64,000 nt of DNA from Bacteroidetes bacterium MedPE-SWsnd-G2 (GCA_001874335.1 MPDE01000014.1:1-64000); one strand, 5' to 3'; positions 34,810 to 44,544 are shown, counted from the first letter of the stretch. Notes: generated from the letters alone by a model not told the origin. A program made the numbers and translations.

Positions 34810-35865
34810 TTAAGCAACTGTACCTTGACAACTACTTCCTGCTCCAGCAGTACAGCCATAGCAATGCTGAGAAATAACTATTTCTCGATTATTGATAAGA
34901 CTTTCGTTGTAATTAGAGATATGTTTGATGGGGCTGTTTACTGGAAGGCTGAGCATTTGATTAAAATCACAATCAAATAAATAGCCGTCCCAACTCACCG
35001 AAATTGTATTTGTGCACATTACGTTAGCAACCGCATTAGGATTGTAAGCCTCTACCAGCGCATACATATAATCTTCATAGTTTTCTGATGCAATTAAATA
35101 GTCTAAAAACCTTGAAATTGGCAGGTTTGTTATGGCAAACAAATTGTGGAATTGAATTCCGAAATCTTCAATTAATGCCTTTTTAAAATCCTTTTCCATT
35201 GCCGATTGGTTAGCTGGCAAAAAGGCTCCCGAAGGGTTGTACACCAAATCCAATTTTAAATCGCTGCCTGGCATACCATAACCCACGTCGTTTAAGGACT
35301 GTAGAGCTTTTATAGATTTGTCGAAAACACCGTCACCTCTTTGCTTATCTGTTTTGCCTTTGGTCCAATGTGGCATGGAAGAAATGACATGAATATTATG
35401 AGTTTTAAAGAAATGGGGTAAATCATAATAGGTTTTGTTCGCCCTAATAATGGTTAAATTGGAACGTACAATAAAATCCTTAATTCCTGCCTTTGATGCT
35501 TCTTCTACAAACCATCTAAAATTTGGATTCATTTCTGGAGCACCACCGGTTAAATCTAAGGTATGAGCTTTTGTGGTTTTAATAACTTCAAGACATTGTA
35601 ACATGGTCTCTTTGGTCATTATTTCTTTGCGATCTGGACCAGCATCTACATGGCAATGTTCACAAACCTGGTTACACATATAACCCAAGTTAATTTGAAG
35701 TATTTCAAGTGTTTTAGCTTTTAATGGATATTGGTTGGTCTCAGAGATTTTTGATTTAAAAGTGGGTAATTCACCATTGCTAAATATGCCATTAGATAAT
35801 ATCTCTAATTGACGATTAGCGTTGGCAAGAGTGTTATTTCTTTTTTTTAAGGAAGAATTAGCCAT
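34810..35865 (-). CDS. arsS: Arsenosugar radical SAM enzyme ArsS
   Basis: A 351-residue radical SAM enzyme with a DUF3641 C-terminal domain. The Fe-S motif is CNQVCEHC (Cys64, Cys68, Cys71). Further motifs are LDLTGGAPEMNP and the extra Cys region near the C terminus (CYGCTAGAGSSCQG). Members of this group transfer the 5'-deoxyadenosyl part of SAM to dimethylated arsenic. It is the second gene of the operon, after the CMD-family gene by 43 bases, and pairs with arsM at 31901. Confidence 0.94.
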   Translation of the reverse strand: MANSSLKKRNNTLANANRQLEILSNGIFSNGELPTFKSKISETNQYPLKAKTLEILQINLGYMCNQVCEHCHVDAGPDRKEIMTKETMLQCLEVIKTTKAHTLDLTGGAPEMNPNFRWFVEEASKAGIKDFIVRSNLTIIRANKTYYDLPHFFKTHNIHVISSMPHWTKGKTDKQRGDGVFDKSIKALQSLNDVGYGMPGSDLKLDLVYNPSGAFLPANQSAMEKDFKKALIEDFGIQFHNLFAITNLPISRFLDYLIASENYEDYMYALVEAYNPNAVANVMCTNTISVSWDGYLFDCDFNQMLSLPVNSPIKHISNYNESLINNREIVISQHCYGCTAGAGSSCQGTVA

Positions 35866-35908
35866 TAGTGGATGTTTGTTTTAATTGATTTGGTCGCTCT
35901 AATGACTA

Positions 35909-36244
35909 TTACATTTCAAGTTTGTTCACTTTGTTCATCATTTGAACGCCATGAACAAGGGTCGCTCCACTTTTAATGGCAGCGCCTACATGCAAAGCTT
36001 CCATCATTTCTTCTTTTGTAATACCACGTTGTAAACCATCTTTAGTGTAGGCATCAATACAATATGGGCATTGTTCTGTGTGTGCTACGACCAAGGCTAT
36101 AAGTGATTTTTCGCGTTCAGATAATTTGCCTTCGGCAAAAACGCTGTTGTAGTATTCGAAAAATTTAGCACCTAATTCTTCATTCCATTCAGAAATTTTT
36201 CCAAATTTTTTTAAATCAGATGGGTCGTAATATGTTTTTTGCAT
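35909..36244 (-). CDS. Arsenosugar-associated peroxidase-like protein (CMD family)
   Basis: A 111-residue carboxymuconolactone decarboxylase (AhpD-like) protein. The CxxC redox pair is Cys59-Cys62 (EQCPYCIDAY), followed by the conserved His in EALHVGAAIKSG. NCBI names close relatives arsenosugar biosynthesis-associated peroxidase-like. It is the first gene of the operon, right after the promoter at 36282-36312, and may handle oxidants or reduce pentavalent arsenic intermediates, which is inference. Confidence 0.9.
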   Translation of the reverse strand: MQKTYYDPSDLKKFGKISEWNEELGAKFFEYYNSVFAEGKLSEREKSLIALVVAHTEQCPYCIDAYTKDGLQRGITKEEMMEALHVGAAIKSGATLVHGVQMMNKVNKLEM

Positions 36245-36281
36245 AGCTGTATATTGAGTCTTGATTTGAAATTTAATCAGA

Positions 36282-36312
36282 GAAATATACAGATTAAAGT
36301 CGTTTCATTCAA
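36282..36312 (-). promoter_or_regulatory. Promoter of the arsenosugar operon
   Basis: On the minus strand a TTG (36310-36312) is followed after 20 bases by TATATTTC (36282-36289), 7 of 8 with TAnnTTTG when n is free, so close to the Bacteroidota consensus. It is 37 bases upstream of the first operon gene. I saw no ArsR-type operator or arsenic sensor gene beside it. Confidence 0.6.
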
Positions 36313-36398
36313 TTAATACTAACAGAAAAGGGTAATATATAAAATGAAAGACTTAATTCTTTTAAAATTATAAGCTGATGAACTTAGTTTATTGGGCT

Positions 36399-37562
36399 TT
36401 AAAGCAATGCGGTTTCCAATAATTTTGAATCGTTTATTGGTAGTTTTATGTTTACATATGCGCCTTTGTTTGTGTTTCCAGCATCAATTTCACCACCATG
36501 AGTTTCAATGATTTTTTTACATAAAATTAGACTTAATCCTAATTTACCATCTCCTTTGTCGTGCCCAGAAAACGGTTTGGTTTCTTTGATGTCAAAAGAC
36601 TCAGAAAACTGTTCACCTATGTTGGTGCAATTAAATTCGAAATTACCGCTATTTTGTTTTAGCTGTATTGCAGTTTCTGAATAAGGCGTTGAGTACTCAA
36701 TGGCATTTTGAATGATGTATTTAAAACACAGTTCTAATAGCTTAGCATCTACCTTTAATTCGGGACGAGTGACATCATGATTAAATTTGATGTAAACATT
36801 TCGTTCTACTGCCAGTGTTTCAAACTGATCAATTATTTTGTGTGTTAAATCTAAAATATTTGTATTGCTCAACTTTAAAACTTTTGCTCCCAAGGTGTTC
36901 AAGTTTGAAATGTTCAAGGCTTTAAATGCAAATAATTCTAAGCGGTTTGAGGACTCGTCTAATATATCAACTAACTCTTTGGTGTCCTCTGTAAGTTCAT
37001 CTGGGTCTATCAGCTGAATGGCGCCAATAATACCATTTAAAGGCGTTCTAATTTCATGACTTATAATTCTAAGAAACTCCGATTTGGCAGCGTCTAATTT
37101 CAAGAGTTTTTTATTCGCCAATCTCAGTTCTACAGTGCGTTCTTCAACCTTTTTTTCTAAGGTGTTATTAAGGCATTTAAGTTTAGACTTGCTTTCTTTT
37201 AATTGTAAATGCGTTTTTATGCGCGCCAATAATTCAATTTTATTGAAAGGTTTGGTAATGTAATCAACACCTCCTGATTCAAAACCTTGAGCCAAGCTAA
37301 GCTCATCTGTTTTGGCGGTAATAAATATAATGGGGATATCTGAATAGTTTTCCAGAGTTTTGATGGTCTCACAGGCTTCAAAACCATTCATTACCGGCAT
37401 CATGACATCCATTAAAATAAGGTCAAAATCCTCTTCCTTGGCTATTGCTGTAGCTTCTAATCCATTTAAGGCATAATCAATATCATAGTCATAATCACTT
37501 AAAATATTAGCTAAAACTTGAATGTTTTTGGAGTTGTCATCAACTATTAAAATTTTGCACAT
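36399..37562 (-). CDS. Receiver domain-histidine kinase fusion (response regulator/kinase)
   Basis: A 387-residue cytoplasmic protein. Receiver domain at about 1-120 with acidic DD (8-9), phospho-acceptor Asp52 (LMDVMMP) and Lys104. A coiled coil at about 120-160 leads to HisKA with His169 (RIISHEIRTPLNG). The ATPase domain has the N box IIQNAIEYS, but its G1 box reads CTNIGEQF with Asn-type instead of DxGxG; the G2-like DGKLGLSL is present. It lies 14 bases after the giant hybrid kinase and is probably its partner. Some HKs use the Asn-type G1, so loss of ATPase is not certain. Confidence 0.9.
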   Translation of the reverse strand: MCKILIVDDNSKNIQVLANILSDYDYDIDYALNGLEATAIAKEEDFDLILMDVMMPVMNGFEACETIKTLENYSDIPIIFITAKTDELSLAQGFESGGVDYITKPFNKIELLARIKTHLQLKESKSKLKCLNNTLEKKVEERTVELRLANKKLLKLDAAKSEFLRIISHEIRTPLNGIIGAIQLIDPDELTEDTKELVDILDESSNRLELFAFKALNISNLNTLGAKVLKLSNTNILDLTHKIIDQFETLAVERNVYIKFNHDVTRPELKVDAKLLELCFKYIIQNAIEYSTPYSETAIQLKQNSGNFEFNCTNIGEQFSESFDIKETKPFSGHDKGDGKLGLSLILCKKIIETHGGEIDAGNTNKGAYVNIKLPINDSKLLETALL

Positions 37563-37576
37563 CTTTTCTATGGGGT

Positions 37577-40500
37577 TTAGTTAAGGCTATGCGGTAATTT
37601 TGATTTGAGAATAAGAATGTAGTTTGGGAAATCCAAAACCAGTTCTTCTACTTCTTTAATGTCAAAAATTTGCACAGCGTTATCCAGTGTTTCTAAGTAA
37701 ATTTCTAAGTGTGGTAATTGATGCTTGTCGTTAAATGTTTTTAAGGTTGTAATAAATGTTTTGGCGCCTTTTAGACGAATTCTACTCGAAAGACTATCCC
37801 AATATTCAGTCTTTATTTGTTCCAATTCATTTATGATTTCTTCTAGGTTATCTTGATTTTCAATCGTGTAATCAATCAAGTTACTTTCCTTTGACTCTTG
37901 CTTTTCAGCGTGTTCTGTATATGGTATAAATTGAATTAAACTTTTAATTAATTGCGCATATAAAATGGGCTTTCTAATGAAGCCATCAAAGCCTTCGGTA
38001 ATAACTTCTTTTTTGGTGTTTAAGGCTGAAGCTGTAAGCGCAATTATAGGTGTATGTTGAGTTTTAGGGTTGGATTTGATTTGTTTTGCAGCTTCATATC
38101 CATCTAAAATTGGCATTCGTAAATCCATTAAAACTACATCTGGCGCATTTTGATTGACCATTTCTATAGCTTCCTGCCCATTTCGGGCTTCCATAATTGT
38201 TAAATTGAATGACTGTAAATAGCCTATAATTACATTTCTGTTGTCTTCAATGTCATCGACTACCAAAACTTTTGCATGTGAAAACTCAACACTTCGTAAT
38301 CGTTGTTTGCAGCTTGCTGAAAGTACATCTGAGTAATTTGATACGACAGTAACTTCTGGTAATTGAATTGTAAAAACAGACCCTTGGTTTAATTGGCTTT
38401 CTGCAGATAAACTACCACCCATTAAAGCTATAAGTTGTTTAGAAATACTCAGCCCAAGGCCAGTGCCTCCATATTTTCTGGTATCAAGATCTTCTACTTG
38501 TTGAAAGGATTGGAAAATAGATTTAAGATCATGCTCCGAAATCCCTATTCCTGTGTCGGTTACTTTTAAAGTTAAATCTACTTTGTCAGTAGATCGTTTT
38601 TCATGCGATACGAGTATTGAAACAGAGCCTGCCTCAGTGAATTTAAAGGCGTTATTGATAAGGTTTATTAATACTTGTCTAAGTCTTAATTCGTCTAATT
38701 CTAAGTGCTTTGGGAGCTCAGGAGATATAGAGACATTAAACCTTAAGTTTTTGTCTTTGGCCTTAATTTCAAACATGCTTGCAACTTCTTCTACCAATGA
38801 TCTAATTGCAATTTCTTCTGTCCTTATTTCGGTTTTACCAGCTTCAATTTTCGAAATGTCAAGAATGTCGTTTATAATACCTAACAAGGTCTTTCCGCTC
38901 GATTGAATAGAGTTTAAATAGTTGAGGTTGGAAGGTTTTTTTATTTGTTGACTTAAAATTTCTGAGAATCCAATAATGGCATTCATTGGTGTTCTAATCT
39001 CATGGCTCATATTAGCCAAGAATGTACTTTTAGCTTTGTTAGCTTCCTCCGCTTTTATTTTTGCGCTTTCAATATTCAACTGCATTTCTTTTTGTGAAGA
39101 TATATCCATTTGAAATCCGATAAAACGTTGGCATTTACCTTCTTCATTTTTTTCAACAACCTCACCAACATCTCTAATCCAAACATAGTGACCGTCTTTA
39201 TGAAGCATTCTAAATTCAATGTCGTACTTATGGGTTGCATTGCCTTCAAAATGTGGCTCTAATGCAGAGTTTACCCAATCTACATCATCAGGGTGTAACT
39301 TTGTAGACCACGCATCTAAGCATGTTACTTTGTAGTTGGAAGGGTATCCAAGCATGGTAACAAAGGTTTCATTAGTATACAGTTCATCGGTTAAAGGGCG
39401 ATAGTCCCAAGACCCAATATTGGCTGCATTTGTAGCAGAGTTGATTTGATCATAAGAACGTCTAAGTTTCGACTCTAATTCTTTGTTGTCTGTAACATCA
39501 TATAGGGATACTAAAGAGGTTTCTTCATCAAGGAAATTACCTCTAATTATAGAGGTTTTAGCCCAAAATTCTTTTTTGTTTTTAACAGTGACAAATTCAA
39601 TTTCTCGATTGTCAACTTTGTTTTCCTTGTCTAGTAATTTTATGGCTTCTCCTAGTGCGTTTTTGTCTTTGTAGAGATTTAGATCGTCTGCTTTTAAATC
39701 TACAGTACTTTCTATTTCAAGCATCTCTTTTATGGTGTCATTAATAAAGAGAGGGCTTTTGGTTTTTCTATTAAAGATGGCAACACCAATAGGTATTGAG
39801 TTAAGGATTTGTGATAGATTTTCCTGTAAACGCTTAATAGCTTTTTCCTTTGTTTTTAATTCTGTGACATCCCAGATAATTCCATTGGCGGTAATTGGTA
39901 TGCCTTCTGAGTTATAAATGACTTCTCCAGATTTTGAAATATGGGTGTATTCTCCATCTTGTTTTAAAATTCTATAAGCTAAATTGTACTTTGATTTTTT
40001 GTTTTTTAGTACGCTACCAAATACCTCTTCAACCATTTTAGCATCTTCAGGGTGAACAATTTTTAGATACTCATCTTTACTGTATCTTGATTGCGGGCCT
40101 TCTGGTTTGAAAATGCCTAAACAGTCTGCTTGAAAGCTTATGGTTTTAGTAGGTACATCATAAGTCCATGTTCCCATGTTTGCCGATTGAAGCGTGAAGT
40201 CTAAATAATCTTTAGCTTCTTTAAGATTGACCATGTTTTGGTGAGCTTCATACTTTTTCCAAACATAATCCATTAATAGTTTTAATTGATTTTGGTCTGT
40301 CTCGTTATAAGGCTTTAATTTATTTGCTACACCAGCAACGGCAACAATTTTTCCTTGGGAGAATACAGGTATGCTTAAAAAGCGATGAATTTGGAAATGA
40401 TTGTCAGGTGTGCCTTTGGCTTTAGGATGATTTTTACTGTAATCATTCACTAAAATAGGTTTACGCTGCCTAACAACTTCTCCCCATAAACCGGCTTCGT

Positions 40501-43500
40501 CAAGGTTTTCGGTCATGGTTTGCCTCGAAAATGAAGTGTCATGCATGACTCCGTCAGAAAGATTACTTAAGGTAAATGTCTTTTTATCCTCATCATACAT
40601 CATAATATACCCTATTCCGCTTTCTGTAATATCTACTGCGCGTTCTTGAGCAAAATTTAAAAAGGCAGAAATATCGTTAATAGAATACGATGACACTTGC
40701 ATTAACTTTTCAATGCGTTCACTGTTTTTTCTTATTTCCGTTTCGTTGAGAATGATTTCTGTAATGTCTCTTGAAATACCGATAAGGCCAATGGTTTCGC
40801 CTTTGGAATTTATAACAGGATTTTTAGCAACTTCGTATACCGCCTTCAAATCGCCATATTCATCAAATAGTTTTTCTTGATTATACGATGCCTGGTTTGT
40901 TGCAAATACATTTTCATCGTTATCTATAAAAGTTTTGGCTAAATCTGATGAGTAGAGGTCATGATCGGTTTTTCCAATAAAGTCTTCTTCTTTGCAATTA
41001 GTGAATTCAAGAGTTTGCCTGCTCGCTAATGTATACTTACCTGATAGGTCTTTTGCAAAAACAGATCCTGGTATAGATTGGACTAATGTTTTTAAATAAT
41101 TATGTTTTTCTTGAATGTCTTTTTCGGTTTTTAAACGTGCCGAAATATTTGAAAGAACTTCTGCAAATACTTTTAGTAGATTGATTTCCCAGTCTAAGAA
41201 TTGATGAGTGTTACTCATAAAATTATACTCAATAAACCCACGTAATTGTTTGTCTCTAAAATAGGGCACGCTTAATAAACTTTTTATCTTGTTTTCTTTG
41301 ACATAGTTTAGAATAGGTTCATCAAACCTTGAGCATGTATCATGTATTATGAAATGTTCTCCATTTTCATGATTTTGGTGTATTTCCTCCGAGAATGTGC
41401 AGGGGAGTATAAAGGCTGAAGAGCTATTGTTTTTTACGATGCTCGATGTCCATTCTGTTAATGGCGTGCATTTTTCATTTTTACCGTGATATTCATAAAT
41501 ACGTGCTTTGTCAGCCTTAATAAATTGAGCAATTTGTTTAAGGGCTGAGAAAACAGCATCATCTACCTCCTCAATTGGGCAGTTAATATATTGTGATGAT
41601 ATTTTGGTGAGAATTTGGCTTAATTCCTTTTGGTGATTGATTTTAGTTTCTTGTTCTTTTAAATCGGTGATGTCCTCTATCACACCAAGAACACTAAGTA
41701 CTTTGCCGTTGTCATCAAACTCAAAAGGTAAATGCGTCTCTTTAATCCAGAGATACTTTCCGTTTTTATGTTTAGTTCTAAGGGTTAAGCTTCTTGTTTC
41801 TGGAGTTTCTCTAATTAGCTTTACATGTTGTAAAAACTTATCGCGATCTTCAGGATGAATTTTGCTTAATTCATCATCAGTAGCATTGTGTTTTAAGTCT
41901 TCAAAACTGTAGCCTAAAATTTCTGTAGTTCTTTGGCTTAAAAACGTATAACCATCATGAACGTTAAATACTGAAAGTCCGTTAGGTATTAAATTTATGA
42001 TGTTATCAGAAAATTGTTTTTCCTTGGCTATTTTGGACAAAAGATTTTGGGTGTTTGTAATGTCTTGAGAGACACCATACATATACAATCTTTTTCCAGA
42101 ACTATCTTTAATAATTTCGGCCTTTGATTTAATCCAAATAACCTTGCCGTCGGTTGGTCTTTTAAATTTATAAGTGGCTTTGAATACTGATTTGTTTTGG
42201 GCGGCTTTAAATGCTCTAAATGTTTGTTTTGCAAGTTGCCTGTCGGCTTTAAGCATTTGAAAGTAGTACTCTTTTAAAAGATGGTTGTCTTTTTTGCTAA
42301 TAAGGCCCTTTAATTCTAAAATTTTATCTGAAGGGGCATAAATTTTTGGGTGTGAAAAATCAAATTGCCAAAAGCCAGATTCAGTCAGAGATAAAGCGTT
42401 TCTTGATAGTTTGCTAATTCGCTCTAATTCCTGCTCATTAGTTTTTATGGCAATTGTTCTTTTTTCAACTAATTTTTCAAGGTTTTTGTTTTGTAATTTA
42501 AGTTGTTGTTTTGATTCTTTAATCTTTTTAGATTGCTTTTTAACCTTGTCTTTTAACATACCAGTCCAAAAAATGAAACCAAGAACAGTAATACTTAATA
42601 TTGTTAAAATAGTGAGTATTTGATATAGTCCCTTGTGATTGGCTTGTGAGAAATATTCATGAGAGAATAGCGCGAGTTTTTCATTTGAAATCTGTGAAAT
42701 TCCTTTATTTAAAATACTAGCTAAAACCCAATTTTCTGAATTAAGAGCAAATCGAAATTGTTGTTTGTCAATACCAGTTGGAGCGACCATATTCACATTA
42801 GAAAACTGGTGATGTCTTATAATATATTCCCCCGTAATATTTAACCCGATGTAGGCTTCTATAGATCCTGTATTAACATGTTTTAAGGCTTTTATACGTG
42901 AGGTATATTCTTTAAATTCTATAAGGGGATAAGCTTTAATCAGTTTGTTTTTTATTCCTAATTCTTTAGATATCGCAACAGTTTTACCATAAAGGTCCTC
43001 CATGTTGTGTGTAAAGGAGTTTTTAGGGTTGGCAAATACAACCAAGGAGCTAGAAATGTAGGAGTTGGTGGCACCCAAATTTTGTTCTAAAATAGGTTTG
43101 TCATCAAAAATTGGATAAAAATCGATGCAAGTATTGTTTTTTAATTTTTCAAAGACCTCTTTTTCAGAATCTGCATGAATGTAGTTTATTTCTAAATTAT
43201 AGGTTTCAGCTATAAAGTTTAAGACTTCAGTGGTGATTCCGCTGGCTTCTTTGTCCCACATTAAGTATGGTTGATTGCCTTTTACATAACAATTTATTTT
43301 TGAATGTTTTTTTAGCCAATCTTTTTCTATGTCGGTTAAAACCGTATTTGTTTTGGTATGCTTAGAAAATGAAATCCATTTGGAATTCATAAACCTTTTG
43401 CGCTCTGGGCTTAATGAAGCTAAGGCTTTGTCAATTATGGAATTTAAGGGTGATAGGCCTTTTCGTGAACCGATGCTTATTTTCATTCCCGAAACACCTT

Positions 43501-44155
43501 TTAATTGCGCTCCTATTTCTACATCATTTATGCCTTTTTTTGTGATTTGATGATGTAGTACAATTCTATTATCAAGGTAGGTGTCAATGTCTCCACTTCG
43601 CAATGCATCTATCCCTAATTCGATATTGTTGTAATAAGTAACATTAATATCCCGGTAATTTTCTTTAAGATATTTTGATATAAATCCATCCTTAATAACC
43701 CCAACCTTAAGGTTTTCGGAGTTAGAAATACTTCGTTTAATATTTTCGCCTCTTCTAAATAGGTAAACGGACTCAGAGTAAAAATAGGGTTCAGAAAAGT
43801 GTAAATAAGCCTTCCTTTCATCAACAGGATGCATGGATGCCGATACATCTAATTCTCCCTTTTTTAATCCATTTAAAACATCCGACCAGTTTTCGAAAGG
43901 GGAAGTTTCAAATTTTATACCTGTTACTTTTGAGATATGTGAAATGTATTCTTTGGCTAATCCTGTAAACCCGTTGTCAATGTCGTTGTATTCAAACGGA
44001 TTCCAATTATGATCATAACCTAACTTTAATGTTGGGTTGTTTTTTATGAACTCCTGCTCTTCAGGAGTGAAATCAAGCTGACCAATGGCTTGATTTGAGT
44101 AGATATAGATAAAAATTAGGCACGCTAATTTCGCAATAGAATTGTGAAATTTCAT
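37577..44155 (-). CDS. Giant hybrid sensor histidine kinase with two SBP_bac_3 domains
   Basis: A 2192-residue membrane hybrid kinase. Signal peptide to about residue 25. Two periplasmic SBP_bac_3 (amino-acid-binding-like) domains cover about 28-265 and 275-505. One helix is at 510-534, then a coiled coil to 585. Cytoplasmic sensor domains, in order, are PAS 588-700, PAS 713-832, GAF 845-1010, PAS 1016-1135, GAF 1150-1305, PAS 1315-1435, PAS 1440-1560 and PAS 1565-1690. HisKA has His1718 (MSHEIRTPMN); the ATPase has N box 1831-1839, DTGIG 1867-1871 and GGTGLGL 1896-1902; the receiver has Asp2011 and Lys2062. A roughly 85-residue helical tail without a clear Hpt His ends it. It is co-transcribed with the receiver-kinase downstream. 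Confidence 0.93.
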   Translation of the reverse strand: MKFHNSIAKLACLIFIYIYSNQAIGQLDFTPEEQEFIKNNPTLKLGYDHNWNPFEYNDIDNGFTGLAKEYISHISKVTGIKFETSPFENWSDVLNGLKKGELDVSASMHPVDERKAYLHFSEPYFYSESVYLFRRGENIKRSISNSENLKVGVIKDGFISKYLKENYRDINVTYYNNIELGIDALRSGDIDTYLDNRIVLHHQITKKGINDVEIGAQLKGVSGMKISIGSRKGLSPLNSIIDKALASLSPERKRFMNSKWISFSKHTKTNTVLTDIEKDWLKKHSKINCYVKGNQPYLMWDKEASGITTEVLNFIAETYNLEINYIHADSEKEVFEKLKNNTCIDFYPIFDDKPILEQNLGATNSYISSSLVVFANPKNSFTHNMEDLYGKTVAISKELGIKNKLIKAYPLIEFKEYTSRIKALKHVNTGSIEAYIGLNITGEYIIRHHQFSNVNMVAPTGIDKQQFRFALNSENWVLASILNKGISQISNEKLALFSHEYFSQANHKGLYQILTILTILSITVLGFIFWTGMLKDKVKKQSKKIKESKQQLKLQNKNLEKLVEKRTIAIKTNEQELERISKLSRNALSLTESGFWQFDFSHPKIYAPSDKILELKGLISKKDNHLLKEYYFQMLKADRQLAKQTFRAFKAAQNKSVFKATYKFKRPTDGKVIWIKSKAEIIKDSSGKRLYMYGVSQDITNTQNLLSKIAKEKQFSDNIINLIPNGLSVFNVHDGYTFLSQRTTEILGYSFEDLKHNATDDELSKIHPEDRDKFLQHVKLIRETPETRSLTLRTKHKNGKYLWIKETHLPFEFDDNGKVLSVLGVIEDITDLKEQETKINHQKELSQILTKISSQYINCPIEEVDDAVFSALKQIAQFIKADKARIYEYHGKNEKCTPLTEWTSSIVKNNSSSAFILPCTFSEEIHQNHENGEHFIIHDTCSRFDEPILNYVKENKIKSLLSVPYFRDKQLRGFIEYNFMSNTHQFLDWEINLLKVFAEVLSNISARLKTEKDIQEKHNYLKTLVQSIPGSVFAKDLSGKYTLASRQTLEFTNCKEEDFIGKTDHDLYSSDLAKTFIDNDENVFATNQASYNQEKLFDEYGDLKAVYEVAKNPVINSKGETIGLIGISRDITEIILNETEIRKNSERIEKLMQVSSYSINDISAFLNFAQERAVDITESGIGYIMMYDEDKKTFTLSNLSDGVMHDTSFSRQTMTENLDEAGLWGEVVRQRKPILVNDYSKNHPKAKGTPDNHFQIHRFLSIPVFSQGKIVAVAGVANKLKPYNETDQNQLKLLMDYVWKKYEAHQNMVNLKEAKDYLDFTLQSANMGTWTYDVPTKTISFQADCLGIFKPEGPQSRYSKDEYLKIVHPEDAKMVEEVFGSVLKNKKSKYNLAYRILKQDGEYTHISKSGEVIYNSEGIPITANGIIWDVTELKTKEKAIKRLQENLSQILNSIPIGVAIFNRKTKSPLFINDTIKEMLEIESTVDLKADDLNLYKDKNALGEAIKLLDKENKVDNREIEFVTVKNKKEFWAKTSIIRGNFLDEETSLVSLYDVTDNKELESKLRRSYDQINSATNAANIGSWDYRPLTDELYTNETFVTMLGYPSNYKVTCLDAWSTKLHPDDVDWVNSALEPHFEGNATHKYDIEFRMLHKDGHYVWIRDVGEVVEKNEEGKCQRFIGFQMDISSQKEMQLNIESAKIKAEEANKAKSTFLANMSHEIRTPMNAIIGFSEILSQQIKKPSNLNYLNSIQSSGKTLLGIINDILDISKIEAGKTEIRTEEIAIRSLVEEVASMFEIKAKDKNLRFNVSISPELPKHLELDELRLRQVLINLINNAFKFTEAGSVSILVSHEKRSTDKVDLTLKVTDTGIGISEHDLKSIFQSFQQVEDLDTRKYGGTGLGLSISKQLIALMGGSLSAESQLNQGSVFTIQLPEVTVVSNYSDVLSASCKQRLRSVEFSHAKVLVVDDIEDNRNVIIGYLQSFNLTIMEARNGQEAIEMVNQNAPDVVLMDLRMPILDGYEAAKQIKSNPKTQHTPIIALTASALNTKKEVITEGFDGFIRKPILYAQLIKSLIQFIPYTEHAEKQESKESNLIDYTIENQDNLEEIINELEQIKTEYWDSLSSRIRLKGAKTFITTLKTFNDKHQLPHLEIYLETLDNAVQIFDIKEVEELVLDFPNYILILKSKLPHSLN

Positions 44156-44422
44156 TGTTTTTTAGGTTTGGGGCTAATAAAAAAGGTGAGTGAAGTGCTA
44201 ATCTTTTATGATCGCTACAAAATTAATGATTTTGAACATTTTTTTTGAGGTTTACGACATAATTAGAAATGCCTTTTAGATTTAAGATATTCTTTAAGCC
44301 TCTTTTAGGGATTTTTTTAAATTCTCAATAAAAGATAAAATTTTTAACTGTTTTGTTGAAGAGGTGACAGCAATATTTTGCTGTAATAGCCGATGAAAAG
44401 CAAGAAAAAAGGGTGTAAAACC
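44156..44422. other. Non-coding gap upstream of the giant kinase
   Basis: AT-rich leader region of the hybrid kinase. It holds a minus-strand TAATTTTG box at 44218-44225, a match to TAnnTTTG 63 bases before the kinase start, and a perfect 7-base-pair inverted repeat ACAGCAA/TTGCTGT with a 4-base loop at 44367-44384 whose role is unknown. No open frame or RNA gene was recognised in it. Confidence 0.6.
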
Positions 44423-44466
44423 AAAAAAACCTTAAAGCATCTATTTCTAAATGTTTAAGGCTTTTT
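44423..44466 (-). terminator. Rho-independent terminator of tRNA-Phe (bidirectional-looking)
   Basis: Read on the minus strand, CCTTAAACAT (from 44460) pairs with ATGCTTTAAGG (one bulged base) and is followed by seven T residues. It begins 9 bases after the tRNA 3' end. The plus strand reads the same hairpin followed by CTTTTT, so it could act both ways. Confidence 0.7.
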
Positions 44467-44468
44467 AG

Positions 44469-44544
44469 TGGTGGTGCCTCCAGGAATCGAACCAGGGACA
44501 CAAGGATTTTCAGTCCTTTGCTCTACCAACTGAGCTAAGGCACC
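44469..44544 (-). tRNA. tRNA-Phe (anticodon GAA)
   Basis: A 76-base cloverleaf. The acceptor stem GGTGCCT pairs with AGGCACC, discriminator A, and CCA is encoded. D stem GCTC/GAGC. Anticodon stem AAGGA/TCCTT with loop CTGAAAA gives anticodon GAA. The T arm reads CCTGG-TTCGATT-CCTGG, so its central pair is U-U rather than Watson-Crick. A promoter lies upstream and a terminator downstream. Confidence 0.97.
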
